From assembly GCA_001465015.1 (NCBI GenBank), contig LNEO01000239.1, positions 1 to 41,550 on the forward strand: DNA of 41,550 nucleotides. The letters run 5' to 3'. The notes beneath the pieces are model-generated. The model was given only the letters and a program-made list of their open reading frames with translations, had not been told where the DNA came from and made no database searches. This DNA is from Deltaproteobacteria bacterium Ga0077539. GTDB taxonomy: Bacteria > Myxococcota_A > Polyangia > Polyangiales > Ga0077539. Position numbers and translations under genes: made by a program. Shown piece after piece: positions 15,918 through 23,746 of this stretch. Position 1 is the stretch's first letter. Each line of letters starts with the position of its first letter.

Positions 15918-18254
15918 ATGGAGACACGACAGCGCCGATCGTTGACCGCTACGCTGGCGCTCGTGCCGCTGTTATTGCTGCTCGCAGCGGGCGCGGGACT
16001 GGTTCGGGCGGCGGTCGGAGTCTCGATACCAGCGATCGGGCTGGATCCATCTGGGGTGGTGTCAGCGTTCTCTCTGCGCGGCTGGGATGCCGCGGACCGA
16101 TCTCTGCGATTCCCGGATCAACTTCGCTCCATCGACGGCGTCTCGCCGGACGGACCCGTCAACCGCCAGTTCGTACTTGCCATGACAGCGCGGGCCCACG
16201 CGCGGCAGCAGCCGCACGTGAACCTTGTCTTCGAGCGAGAGAGTCGGCGAATTTCAGTCCGCGTGCCGATCACAAAGGTCGATCGCTACGCAGTCGTCGC
16301 CCTCTACCTATTGCACGCTGCGATCGCCGCGGCCCTGTTCGGCTCCGCACTGCTCGTGCTGGTCGCCGCTCCGCGCGGCGAGAGCGCCCGCGCCTACGCG
16401 TCTGTCGCCTTCTCTGGAGCGGCGTTTCTCGTGCTTCTTCTCGACTATCACCTGCTCGGATTAGCCGCGCCGCTCTTCTTCTTACTGTACGCTGTCACGA
16501 CAGCTGCGCTCATCAATTTTGCTCGCGTCTACCCGAGTCCCGTCCAGTCCGTGCTCGCTCGTCAGGCGCTCATCGTGGGCTCGGCATCGACGCTCGCGCT
16601 CGGAGTGATCAGCGTCATCATGGCTGTGCGCGGCCAGACGAGCAGGGCGGTCGTCATCGCGGTCAGCGCCTCGAACGCCGTAGCCCTCGTGGCCTTGGCG
16701 CTTCGCCTGCTCGTCACCTTCGCTCTCTCCGACGCTCAACGCCGCCTCCGGCTCAAGTCGAGCGTCGTCGGGATCATCGCGCTCTCGCTCATCTTGTTGG
16801 TGACGCAGGCGTTGGCGTTTCAGCCTTCGATTCGAGCGCTGCAGCTGTTCGCTCCCATCGCTGGCATGCTCATGCTCCTCGCAATCGCCTACGGGCTCTT
16901 GATGCACAACGTGTTCGAAGGGCGAACGGTCGTGTCCAGCGCCGCGCTCTCGACCCCTCACGTCGCGCTGGCCATCGCGGTCGCATGTGGAGCTGCGGCG
17001 GCCGTCGAGTTCGCGGCGGGCCGCTTCGCTGTCACGCCTCCGCTGTTCGTCGTATGCGCCGCTCCCATCGCAGCGCTCACCTACGGCAGGCTGCGACAGA
17101 CCATCGACGCCGCCGTCTTTCGAAGCTCCGCTGTCTTTCGCCCCGTCGTCGCGTCGCTCGCGCAGCGAGTCGCGCATGCAGGCTCGGCAGAGGCCGTCGA
17201 AAATTCGATTCGCGACTCTCTTCTTGATTCTGGACTGTATCGAAATGTTCGATTGAAGAAGTCTACCGACGTCGACCCGACTCACTTCGACACGCTACGG
17301 TCGGGCGAGTTCGTCGAGTCCGACGGAGAGGACGGAGGCAGAGAGGTGCTGGCACCGATGCTCGCCGCCGGAGAGCTGCGCTCTGTGCTCGTGCTGTCGC
17401 CGATCGACCGCCGACTGCTCTCGTCGGATGACATCCTCCTGGCGATGACCGCAGGCTCCATCGGCGGGCTCGCGCTGCAACACATCGAAGTCCTTCGAGA
17501 ACGAGATGCAGCTCGCCTCGCCGAGCGATCCGCAGAGCAGGTCGACAAGTCCACCGCGCTCGGAACGCTCGCGGGAGAAGTGCTACACGAGCTCCAAGCT
17601 CCGCTCAATTTCTTGAAGAGCTTTATGTCCGGCTCCTTGGCTCGATCGCCGATCGAAGCGGAGCTGATCGATGTCGCCCGCGACGAGACGAGCCGCCTCG
17701 AGCGCCTCGTCGTAGCGGCCCGCAGAATGCGTCCCCCCGAGCTTCATCGAGTCTGGCTCGATCTCGCAGAAGTCGTCACCATTGCGGCCCGCATCGTCGA
17801 TGGACGAGCGTCGGAGCAGCACCTCTTCGCCGACGTCTCCGTGGACCCTGGGCTTCGTGTATTCGCAGATCGAGACCGCTTGATTCAGGTATTCGTGAAT
17901 CTCCTGCGCAACGCGGTGCAAGCCGTCGCAGGCACGGGCGCTCGTGTCGGGATCGAGACGGCGACCGCGCCTGCTCGAGCCGATCTCGCCGACTCGGCGC
18001 TGTGCATCGACGTGTGGGACGACGGTCCGGGTGTCGACGCACGCATCGAGCACCAGCTGTTTCAGGCGTTTCGAACGACCCGTCCGAGCGGCGTGGGCCT
18101 GGGCCTCGTCGTCTGCGCTCGTGTCGTTCGCGAACTCGGCTGGGAGATATCGTACCTGCGCGCGGGTTCGAGGACGCGTTTTCGAGTATCGATCCCGGCG
18201 GATGACTTTACCCGCGCCGCCGACGCAGTCCCGATGGCAGCTCGCCGCGAATAG
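15918..18254 (+). CDS. PDZ-like, multi-helix membrane sensor histidine kinase, 778 aa
   Basis: A membrane sensor kinase. After a first helix (about 11-35) comes a PDZ-like periplasmic domain (about 50-120; PDQLRSIDGVSPDG…ISVRVPI), then about nine more hydrophobic helices to roughly residue 395. A GAF-like segment (about 410-540) precedes the catalytic core. The phospho-accepting His is H557 in LAGEVLHELQAPLNF. The ATPase domain has the N box FVNLLRNAVQA, G1 DVWDDGPGVD and G2 GVGLGLVV. No receiver domain or response regulator follows it; the divergent NtrC-type regulator at 12546-13964 is the nearest candidate partner. ATG at 15918 lies 12 bp after the small gene. The signal sensed is unknown. 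Confidence 0.92.
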   Translation: METRQRRSLTATLALVPLLLLLAAGAGLVRAAVGVSIPAIGLDPSGVVSAFSLRGWDAADRSLRFPDQLRSIDGVSPDGPVNRQFVLAMTARAHARQQPHVNLVFERESRRISVRVPITKVDRYAVVALYLLHAAIAAALFGSALLVLVAAPRGESARAYASVAFSGAAFLVLLLDYHLLGLAAPLFFLLYAVTTAALINFARVYPSPVQSVLARQALIVGSASTLALGVISVIMAVRGQTSRAVVIAVSASNAVALVALALRLLVTFALSDAQRRLRLKSSVVGIIALSLILLVTQALAFQPSIRALQLFAPIAGMLMLLAIAYGLLMHNVFEGRTVVSSAALSTPHVALAIAVACGAAAAVEFAAGRFAVTPPLFVVCAAPIAALTYGRLRQTIDAAVFRSSAVFRPVVASLAQRVAHAGSAEAVENSIRDSLLDSGLYRNVRLKKSTDVDPTHFDTLRSGEFVESDGEDGGREVLAPMLAAGELRSVLVLSPIDRRLLSSDDILLAMTAGSIGGLALQHIEVLRERDAARLAERSAEQVDKSTALGTLAGEVLHELQAPLNFLKSFMSGSLARSPIEAELIDVARDETSRLERLVVAARRMRPPELHRVWLDLAEVVTIAARIVDGRASEQHLFADVSVDPGLRVFADRDRLIQVFVNLLRNAVQAVAGTGARVGIETATAPARADLADSALCIDVWDDGPGVDARIEHQLFQAFRTTRPSGVGLGLVVCARVVRELGWEISYLRAGSRTRFRVSIPADDFTRAADAVPMAARRE

Positions 18255-18288
18255 CTGGCGCCCACTCGAGATCACAGTGAACTACCCA

Positions 18289-19155
18289 ATGAACATCGAC
18301 GAGTCTCCAGACGCCACCTGGCTCTCTCTCGTCGAGACACGCGATCACGCGATGCGCTCGCTGACCCGCGTTCTGCCGTACCGCATCGGAATCACCGCGC
18401 GCCCGGATGGAAACTTCAGCGATTACGTCAGAGAGCCGCTCATGTTCGACCTCCCAGCGCTGATCGCCGACGAGACGAGCGTCGCTCCCGAGCGCTCGAG
18501 GCTCTGGACTCGCGCCCATCACTGCGCTGGGTTCTACAGCCTGATGATCGACCGAGTCGCGGATCGACAAGTAGTCGCTGACGATGCTCTGCGCGACGAC
18601 GAGCGGTGGATGCTCGAGCAGCTCCGCGCTGCATTGACTGCGGCCTGCGGCGACGAAAGCGCAGCGCGCGAGCGGATCGAGCGCACGCACGAGCGTTGGT
18701 CCGCAGCGATCGCGACCGAGCTAGCGTGGTCGCCGGGAATCAGGGTCACGCCGAGGGAATACGGAGCGGTGGTTCGGAAGAAGTGTGGGTTTCTTTGGAT
18801 GACGAGCGAAGCGATGCTTCAGCATACAAGGGTGCCGCCATCGCGAATCGCCGGCGTCCGCGAGGCATTCGAGCGTGTGATGATCGCGCTTCAGTGCAGC
18901 GACGACGCGCGCGACGCAGACGAAGATCAAGAGACGCGCGGCGTGTGCACCGCGGACGCGCTCGGAATCGACGAGCACGCGCTCTTCGCGACATCAGCGA
19001 TGTTACTCCAACGCATCGGCGCCATTGCCCCCCCAGCGGCCATCGCTGCGTACGCTGAGCGCGCCACGTCCTACGCCCTTTCCGCGATCCCTGCGCAGAA
19101 ACGCCTCTCCGCTGCGCTCGGAGCGATGTCGATCGTTCACGAACTCGAGCAGTGA
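18289..19155 (+). CDS. Class I isoprenoid-synthase-fold protein (polyprenyl synthetase-like), 288 aa
   Basis: I read this as an all-helical class I isoprenoid synthase. Supporting motifs: a second Asp-rich motif LQCSDDARDADED (202-213), close to the FQxxDDxxDxxxD of trans-prenyl synthases; a YGAVVRKKCGFLW segment (158-170), like their YxxxxxxKT; and a degenerate first Asp motif HHCAGFYSLMIDRVAD (77-92), with DRVAD where DDxxD is expected. It could be a terpene cyclase, a prenyl transferase with unusual metal use, or a non-catalytic relative. The ATG at 18289 is 34 bp after the kinase stop; a GTG at 18277 is also possible. It converges with an alpha-barrel protein of the class II cyclase type, which strengthens the terpenoid reading. 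Confidence 0.65.
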   Translation: MNIDESPDATWLSLVETRDHAMRSLTRVLPYRIGITARPDGNFSDYVREPLMFDLPALIADETSVAPERSRLWTRAHHCAGFYSLMIDRVADRQVVADDALRDDERWMLEQLRAALTAACGDESAARERIERTHERWSAAIATELAWSPGIRVTPREYGAVVRKKCGFLWMTSEAMLQHTRVPPSRIAGVREAFERVMIALQCSDDARDADEDQETRGVCTADALGIDEHALFATSAMLLQRIGAIAPPAAIAAYAERATSYALSAIPAQKRLSAALGAMSIVHELEQ

Positions 19156-19172
19156 CCTCGCCAAGACCCCGC

Positions 19173-19187
19173 GAGTCGACGCGACTC
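19173..19187. terminator. Hairpin between convergent genes
   Basis: GAGTCG-ACG-CGACTC, a perfect 6-bp stem with a 3-nt loop, lies between the stops at 19155 and 19186 and overlaps the latter. There is no T-run. A candidate bidirectional terminator. Confidence 0.4.
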
Positions 19188-20097
19188 ATCCTCCCGCCAG
19201 ACCCTCGATCGCGATCGCCGTGGTCCACGCTTCGGCGCCCCACCACAACGCGCGGGGAGCGGGGTGCTCGGGCCCGTTCCACGCGGACACGCCGGGCCAC
19301 AGTCCGTCCGCGCGCTGCTGACTCCACAGCGCGTCTCTTGCCTGGACTGCGACGGGAGAGCCGCCTTCGCCGAGGTTGTTCGCGATCACCAGCGCGTACG
19401 CGTTGTCGAGCGCGTCCCCGAACTTCCCGTCGGCTCGTGCGAGGGACGCGAGTCGCTCAAGCATCACGCCCCGAGCCCTCTCGAGGGCGACGCACCCCGC
19501 GATCAGGGCGCGGCTCATCACGTGCAACAACGTGAGCGGGCGATCGTAGTAGAGCAGCGCTGCGCCTTCGGCGTGTGAAGCAATCAGCCCGTACAGCCAA
19601 TCGACGACGGGCTCGGCCGCGGGGTGATCGCCGATGAGCCAGAGCGCGTTCGCGTTGACCACCGCGTCGACGTCGTTCGCGCGCGATCGATCTCGAATCC
19701 ACGTGAGAAATCGCTGATCGATGTCGCGCATCGCGAGGCACGCTTCGACCGCTGGCCGCGCGTCGAAGCTGCGACCGACCGCCACCAACGCCGCCGCTGC
19801 GCACGCCGTCGTGTCGACGTCGGGATCGACCAGGCGGCGGACCTTTGGACTGAAAAACGGCCACGCTCCGCGACGGGCGCCCGCTTCGACGAACCGGGCT
19901 CCGCGCTCGAGCGCTTGCCCGAGTTCGGATCGCAGCGAGCGCAGCGACCAGAGGACTTGCGGCGTCGTGAAGAAGTTGGTGTCTGGCGCGGTGATTCCGC
20001 CCATGTCCACGCGCGATGCGACGGTGCTCGGCCACTCGCCGTCCGCAAGCTGCAGCGCAAGGAGCGCGTCGGTCGCGTGTCGTATTCGTGGGTCCAC
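19186..20097 (-). CDS. Terpenoid cyclase/prenyltransferase-like alpha-barrel protein with DVDT motif, 303 aa
   Basis: An alpha/alpha-toroid protein like one domain of squalene-hopene cyclase. Two QW motifs are exact: QLADGEW (16-22) and QRADGLW (261-267). At 91-98 it has DPDVDTTA: the family motif is DxDDTA, and the middle Asp, the proton donor of cyclases, is kept (D95), as in the oxidosqualene cyclase form xDCTA. A second DVDAVVNANAL lies at 142-152. At 303 residues it is about half the length of squalene-hopene cyclases, so a full two-barrel active site is absent. GTG at 20097 precedes the first helix; a GTG at 20118 is an alternative. It may be a single-domain cyclase, or a binding protein without catalysis. 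Confidence 0.7.
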   Translation of the reverse strand: MDPRIRHATDALLALQLADGEWPSTVASRVDMGGITAPDTNFFTTPQVLWSLRSLRSELGQALERGARFVEAGARRGAWPFFSPKVRRLVDPDVDTTACAAAALVAVGRSFDARPAVEACLAMRDIDQRFLTWIRDRSRANDVDAVVNANALWLIGDHPAAEPVVDWLYGLIASHAEGAALLYYDRPLTLLHVMSRALIAGCVALERARGVMLERLASLARADGKFGDALDNAYALVIANNLGEGGSPVAVQARDALWSQQRADGLWPGVSAWNGPEHPAPRALWWGAEAWTTAIAIEGLAGG

Positions 20098-20389
20098 GCG
20101 ACGTGTGTATATCTTCACGCGCGCGCGCGTCGCGAAAGATCGTCGAGCGGCGCCACGCTTCCACAGGGTGTGATCGCGGTTCGTGCGGAGCGCGGCGTGG
20201 CTCGAAGACCCCTCGAGACAGGGTGGGCGCGGCGGTCCGGCGCGTGGGTGTGCGCTCATCGCAGCGCATCTGCTTCGACACCAAGTCGATCGCGCTTCGG
20301 CTACGCTGCGAAGCGCGATCGAGGCTCTACGCGGGCTCGCGAAATCCGTCACGCTCCTTCTACTCACCTTCGGAGTCAGAGTCGCTTCG
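20098..20389. other. Intergenic region between divergent genes
   Basis: 292 bp between the alpha-barrel gene start and the broken kinase. It contains an alternating GC run near 20121-20131. I see no promoter, hairpin or gene that I can support. Confidence 0.4.
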
Positions 20390-21137
20390 ATGGCGCGAAC
20401 AACGGTCGAAGAAACACCTGGGGCGGTCGTCGGCGGGCGGTACACCGTACGCTCGCTCATCGCAGAGGGCGGAATGGGCTCGGTGTTCGAGCGGCTCTAC
20501 GGCAAGTCGCTCTACGATTGGCTGGACGAGCACGGGCGACTGGACGTGCGGCAAGTCGAGCGATGGATCGTGCCGGTGATGCACGCGCTGAGGGCCGCGC
20601 CCGAGCGAGACGTCGTCCACCGTGACGTCAAGCCAGCCAACATCTTTCTCGCGCTTCAGTCGGACAAGCAGAGGCACTCGAAGCTGCTCGACTTCGGCAT
20701 CTCGAAGGTCGGCGCAAACGCAGCGCTCGTCCACACGCGCACGGGAACGCTCGTGGGGACGAGCCTCGTACATGTCCCCCGAGCAGACTCGCGGCGACCG
20801 GACGCTCGACCACCGCTCCGATCAGTGGTCGATGGGCGTGGTGCTCTATCCGCGCCTGACAGGCCGACTCCCATTCGAACGAGCGAGCCTGCCGGAGATC
20901 GTCGCGGGCGTGTTGAGCTCGCCGCCGACGCACCTGTCGAAGCTCGACCGCACGATCCCCGCGGCGTTGTGCAACGCGATCATGCGAGCGCTCAGCAAAG
21001 AGCCCGCGGATCGATTGGCGACCATGCGCGAGTTCGGCAGCGAAGTACACGATGCGTGTCGCGTGGCGCGCGCCGCGCTCGAGTTCGCGGAGACCGCCAC
21101 GCTGTCGGGTGACGACAGACCGCGGCGCGACCGTTGA
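20390..21137 (+). pseudogene. Broken Ser/Thr protein kinase
   Basis: The remains of a Hanks-type kinase. The first frame keeps the glycine loop (AEGGMGSVFE) but then passes straight to RLYGKSLYDWLDEHG, so the ATP-anchoring VAIK lysine, helix C and the hinge, about 70 residues, are missing. It goes on with HRDVKPAN and DFGISK. At about 20763-20768 an extra base in GAGCCTCG shifts the frame: after GTLVGT the expected SYMSPEQTRGD continues in the next frame (to 21137), with the C-lobe intact (DQWSMGVVLY, LTGRLPFERA, ALSKEPADRLATM). Two independent lesions argue for real decay more than for a sequencing error. No transmembrane or PEGA part remains. Confidence 0.85.
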
Positions 21138-21153
21138 TCGCGGCCACAGCAGC

Positions 21154-21167
21154 GGCCGGAAGCGTCC
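21154..21167. promoter_or_regulatory. Palindrome 3, imperfect GGCCG-GAAG-CGTCC
   Basis: Same loop and right half-site as palindromes 2 and 4, with one mismatch in the left half. It lies 274 bp upstream of the MopE-like gene start. Confidence 0.4.
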
Positions 21168-21261
21168 ATCGTCGCAGTGGATTCTTCGTCGCGTCGCTGC
21201 ACTTGGATGGGTGCACGCCCGTGCATGTCAGCGCGCATCGGGATGCAGTCAACCGCCGCGC

Positions 21262-21277
21262 TGGACGGAAGCGTCCA
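21262..21277. promoter_or_regulatory. Palindrome 4, TGGACG-GAAG-CGTCCA
   Basis: Perfect 6-bp inverted repeat with the same loop as palindrome 2. It lies about 85 bp upstream of the sigma-54 promoter match at 21363, a normal distance for an enhancer site. Confidence 0.55.
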
Positions 21278-21362
21278 TCGATCGGAGTCGCTCGCTCGGA
21301 AGCGTTGCTGAAATAGTTAACCATTTCAACTCATTGAAGATCCTGAAGCTGCGGCGTTTCGC

Positions 21363-21378
21363 AGGCTCGGACGTTGCA
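21363..21378 (+). promoter_or_regulatory. Probable sigma-54 promoter
   Basis: AGGCTCGGACGTTGCA fits the sigma-54 consensus TGGCACG-N4-TTGCW at all positions but two; the invariant GG (21364-21365) and GC (21376-21377) are exactly ten bases apart. It lies 50 bp before the ATG at 21428, with palindromes upstream in enhancer position. Confidence 0.6.
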
Positions 21379-21427
21379 CAGCGATCGCGGACGACCTCGA
21401 TCGAGGGAGCTCGGAGTGCAAGCAACG

Positions 21428-23560
21428 ATGAAGCAACGAACGGTTTGGTATTTGAGCGCTGCGATCGCCGCAGCGAGCGCGGCCTGCACCGCGCCGCCCG
21501 CGCCACCGACGGACGCCGGAGACACGGGAGTCCGCGTCGACGCCGTCGTCAACGACGTGATGATCGCAGACGTGGGAACGTGCGTGGACATGGACAACGA
21601 CGGTCACCCGTCGGCGGCGTGCGGAGGGGATGACTGCGACGACAATAATCCCCGCAGAAATCCCAGCGCGCGCGAAGTGTGCGACTCGATGGGAGTCGAC
21701 GAAGACTGCAACCCGTGCACGCTCGGCGAGGTCGTTCCGTCGGGGCGCGGCGGAGACAGCGATCGAGACGAAGACGGGTTTCCGAGCAGGGCGTGCTTCA
21801 ATCGAATCCCGATGGGGGCGGTCCCGGTGTGCGCCGACACCGGTGTCGATGGCGGCGTTGGGGACGGCGGTGGCGATGGCGGAGTCGATGCCATCCGTCG
21901 CGTTTCCGTGAGCGAAGGCGAGGTTCGCGGGACGGACTGCGACGACAGCACCCGGACGCGCGGTCCAGGCGTCAGCGAAGTGTGCGATCCCGATCTCGCC
22001 GACGAGAACTGCAACGGGCTCAACAACGAAGGTTGCGAGTGTCCGGTCGAGGGCAATACGCGTCTGTCGCGGACCTGTGTCGACTCGATCGGCGGCGCTG
22101 CGTTGGGGGCGTGTGCTGCGGGAATGCAACAGTGCTCCGATGGCCGCTGGGGCATGTGCTCGATTCAGCCCGTGGCAGAGGTGTGTGACGCCGCGCGGGT
22201 CGACGAAGACTGCGACGGGGTTGTGAATGAAGACTGCACGTGCACGCCGGGTGAATCCCGAACCTGCGCAGACGCGATGGGCGTCGCGCAACCAGGCATC
22301 TGCGGAATGGGCACACAGACCTGTCGCGTGAACGGCGCGATGGTCGAGTGGGGACCGTGCTCGATCAGCCCGCAAACAGAAATCTGCGACATGGCTCGGT
22401 CCGACGAGAACTGTAACGGAGTCGCGAACGAGAACTGCGCCTGCTACATCGGAGAGTCCCGTGGGTGCCGCAACGCCGCGGGCGTCCCGCTGCTCGGCGC
22501 GTGCCGACTCGGACTGCAAACGTGCTCGGCCAACGCGATGGGCTCAGTGTGGAGCGCCTGCTCTGTCACGCCCGGGGTCGAAGTGTGCGACGCTGGCAAC
22601 GTCGACGAAGACTGCGATGGCCTGAACAACGAGGGCTGCAGCTGCGTCAGCGGGACTACGCAGCAGTATTCGCCGCAAACAGGGCGGTGCATCGGAAGTT
22701 CCCGCACGTGCAGCGGCGGAATGTGGGGCCCGTACTCCTACCTGCCGACGCCCGAAGTGACGTGCAACACGCTCGATGAAGACTGTAACGGACCCGCGAA
22801 CGATACGCCCAGCGGGCCCTGCTACAGCGGCCCCGCAGGGACGCTCAATCGCGGAATCTGCCGAGGCGGAACCCGCATGTGCTCTGGAGCGCGCGACGTG
22901 TGTGCCGGAGAGACCGTCCCCGGCAGCGAGGTGTGCGACGGTGTCGACAACAACTGCGATGGCGCGTCGGACAACATCGCGGCTCGCTACTGCGTGTTCC
23001 GTTCGAGCCGCACGACCGGTGCGTTCTTCGCGGGCGGAAGCGGCGGCGCGGGTCCCAACGTTTCGTGCCGACAGGACTGCGATCGCTGCAGTTCGTGGAC
23101 CGCGTCGTGCACGCCGTTCGCCGCCAATCTGCGCAACGAAGTCGGCTCGAGCCCCTTTCTCGGCCACGCCATCGGCAGCGCGAACGGAAGCGGCTGGCGG
23201 GCGTGTGGCATCATTCCGGGCTTCCCAGTGCTCGGGCAGCTCACCCGTCGTTTCAGTGGTGGCCGCTATCGCGTGAGCGCGCAAGCGACGATCGACTCGG
23301 CCAACATACGGCTCGAAGTGTACAACACCGTGACGGGGGCGGTTATCTCCGTCGCGAGCTCGTCGCAGGGCCTCGGAGGGCAAACGCGAAACCTCTCCGG
23401 CGACGTCGATTTCTCCCCGGACTTTCACACCCAGGACGTGGCGATTCGCGTGCTTTTGCAGCACGGGTCCAACGCGTTCGCGTGCAGCACGCTCTGGTTC
23501 ATCCAGGTCGAGCGAATTTCCACAACCTTCACGATGCCCGCATCGCTGACCACCCTGTAG
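21428..23560 (+). CDS. MopE-like multi-repeat lipoprotein, 710 aa
   Basis: A predicted surface lipoprotein (signal peptide ending in SAAC, Cys20). It has about seven copies of a Cys/Asp-rich motif of the putative metal-binding type found in MopE-like proteins: forms such as EVCDxxxVDEDCDGxxNEGC recur through residues 80-520, spaced by 60-70 residues, each followed by a Cys-rich loop. Acidic loops of this kind could bind calcium or other metals. The last 180 residues are a beta-rich C-terminal domain without known similarity. The ATG at 21428 starts the signal peptide. A sigma-54 promoter match and two palindromes lie upstream. The gene stands alone: the next gene is 186 bp away and has its own ribosome site. 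Confidence 0.88.
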   Translation: MKQRTVWYLSAAIAAASAACTAPPAPPTDAGDTGVRVDAVVNDVMIADVGTCVDMDNDGHPSAACGGDDCDDNNPRRNPSAREVCDSMGVDEDCNPCTLGEVVPSGRGGDSDRDEDGFPSRACFNRIPMGAVPVCADTGVDGGVGDGGGDGGVDAIRRVSVSEGEVRGTDCDDSTRTRGPGVSEVCDPDLADENCNGLNNEGCECPVEGNTRLSRTCVDSIGGAALGACAAGMQQCSDGRWGMCSIQPVAEVCDAARVDEDCDGVVNEDCTCTPGESRTCADAMGVAQPGICGMGTQTCRVNGAMVEWGPCSISPQTEICDMARSDENCNGVANENCACYIGESRGCRNAAGVPLLGACRLGLQTCSANAMGSVWSACSVTPGVEVCDAGNVDEDCDGLNNEGCSCVSGTTQQYSPQTGRCIGSSRTCSGGMWGPYSYLPTPEVTCNTLDEDCNGPANDTPSGPCYSGPAGTLNRGICRGGTRMCSGARDVCAGETVPGSEVCDGVDNNCDGASDNIAARYCVFRSSRTTGAFFAGGSGGAGPNVSCRQDCDRCSSWTASCTPFAANLRNEVGSSPFLGHAIGSANGSGWRACGIIPGFPVLGQLTRRFSGGRYRVSAQATIDSANIRLEVYNTVTGAVISVASSSQGLGGQTRNLSGDVDFSPDFHTQDVAIRVLLQHGSNAFACSTLWFIQVERISTTFTMPASLTTL

Positions 23561-23586
23561 CGTCGATTCGTGCGGCCGAAATTGAC

Positions 23587-23598
23587 CACCGCGCGGTG
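23587..23598. terminator. Short GC palindrome after the MopE-like gene
   Basis: CACCGCGCGGTG is a perfect 12-bp palindrome 26 bp after the stop at 23560. With no loop and no T-run it is only a weak terminator candidate. Confidence 0.25.
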
Positions 23599-23746
23599 AC
23601 GAAGCGGCAGGATCCGTCCGCCGCCGCAACGCACGCAGCCAATCAGGGGGTTGATTGGGCTTCTGCGACAGACCGACGGGAGGCACGGCGATTGCTGACG
23701 AACTCTCGCGCCGCTCAGGCACTCGCGCGGCGGGAGGAATCAGCCC

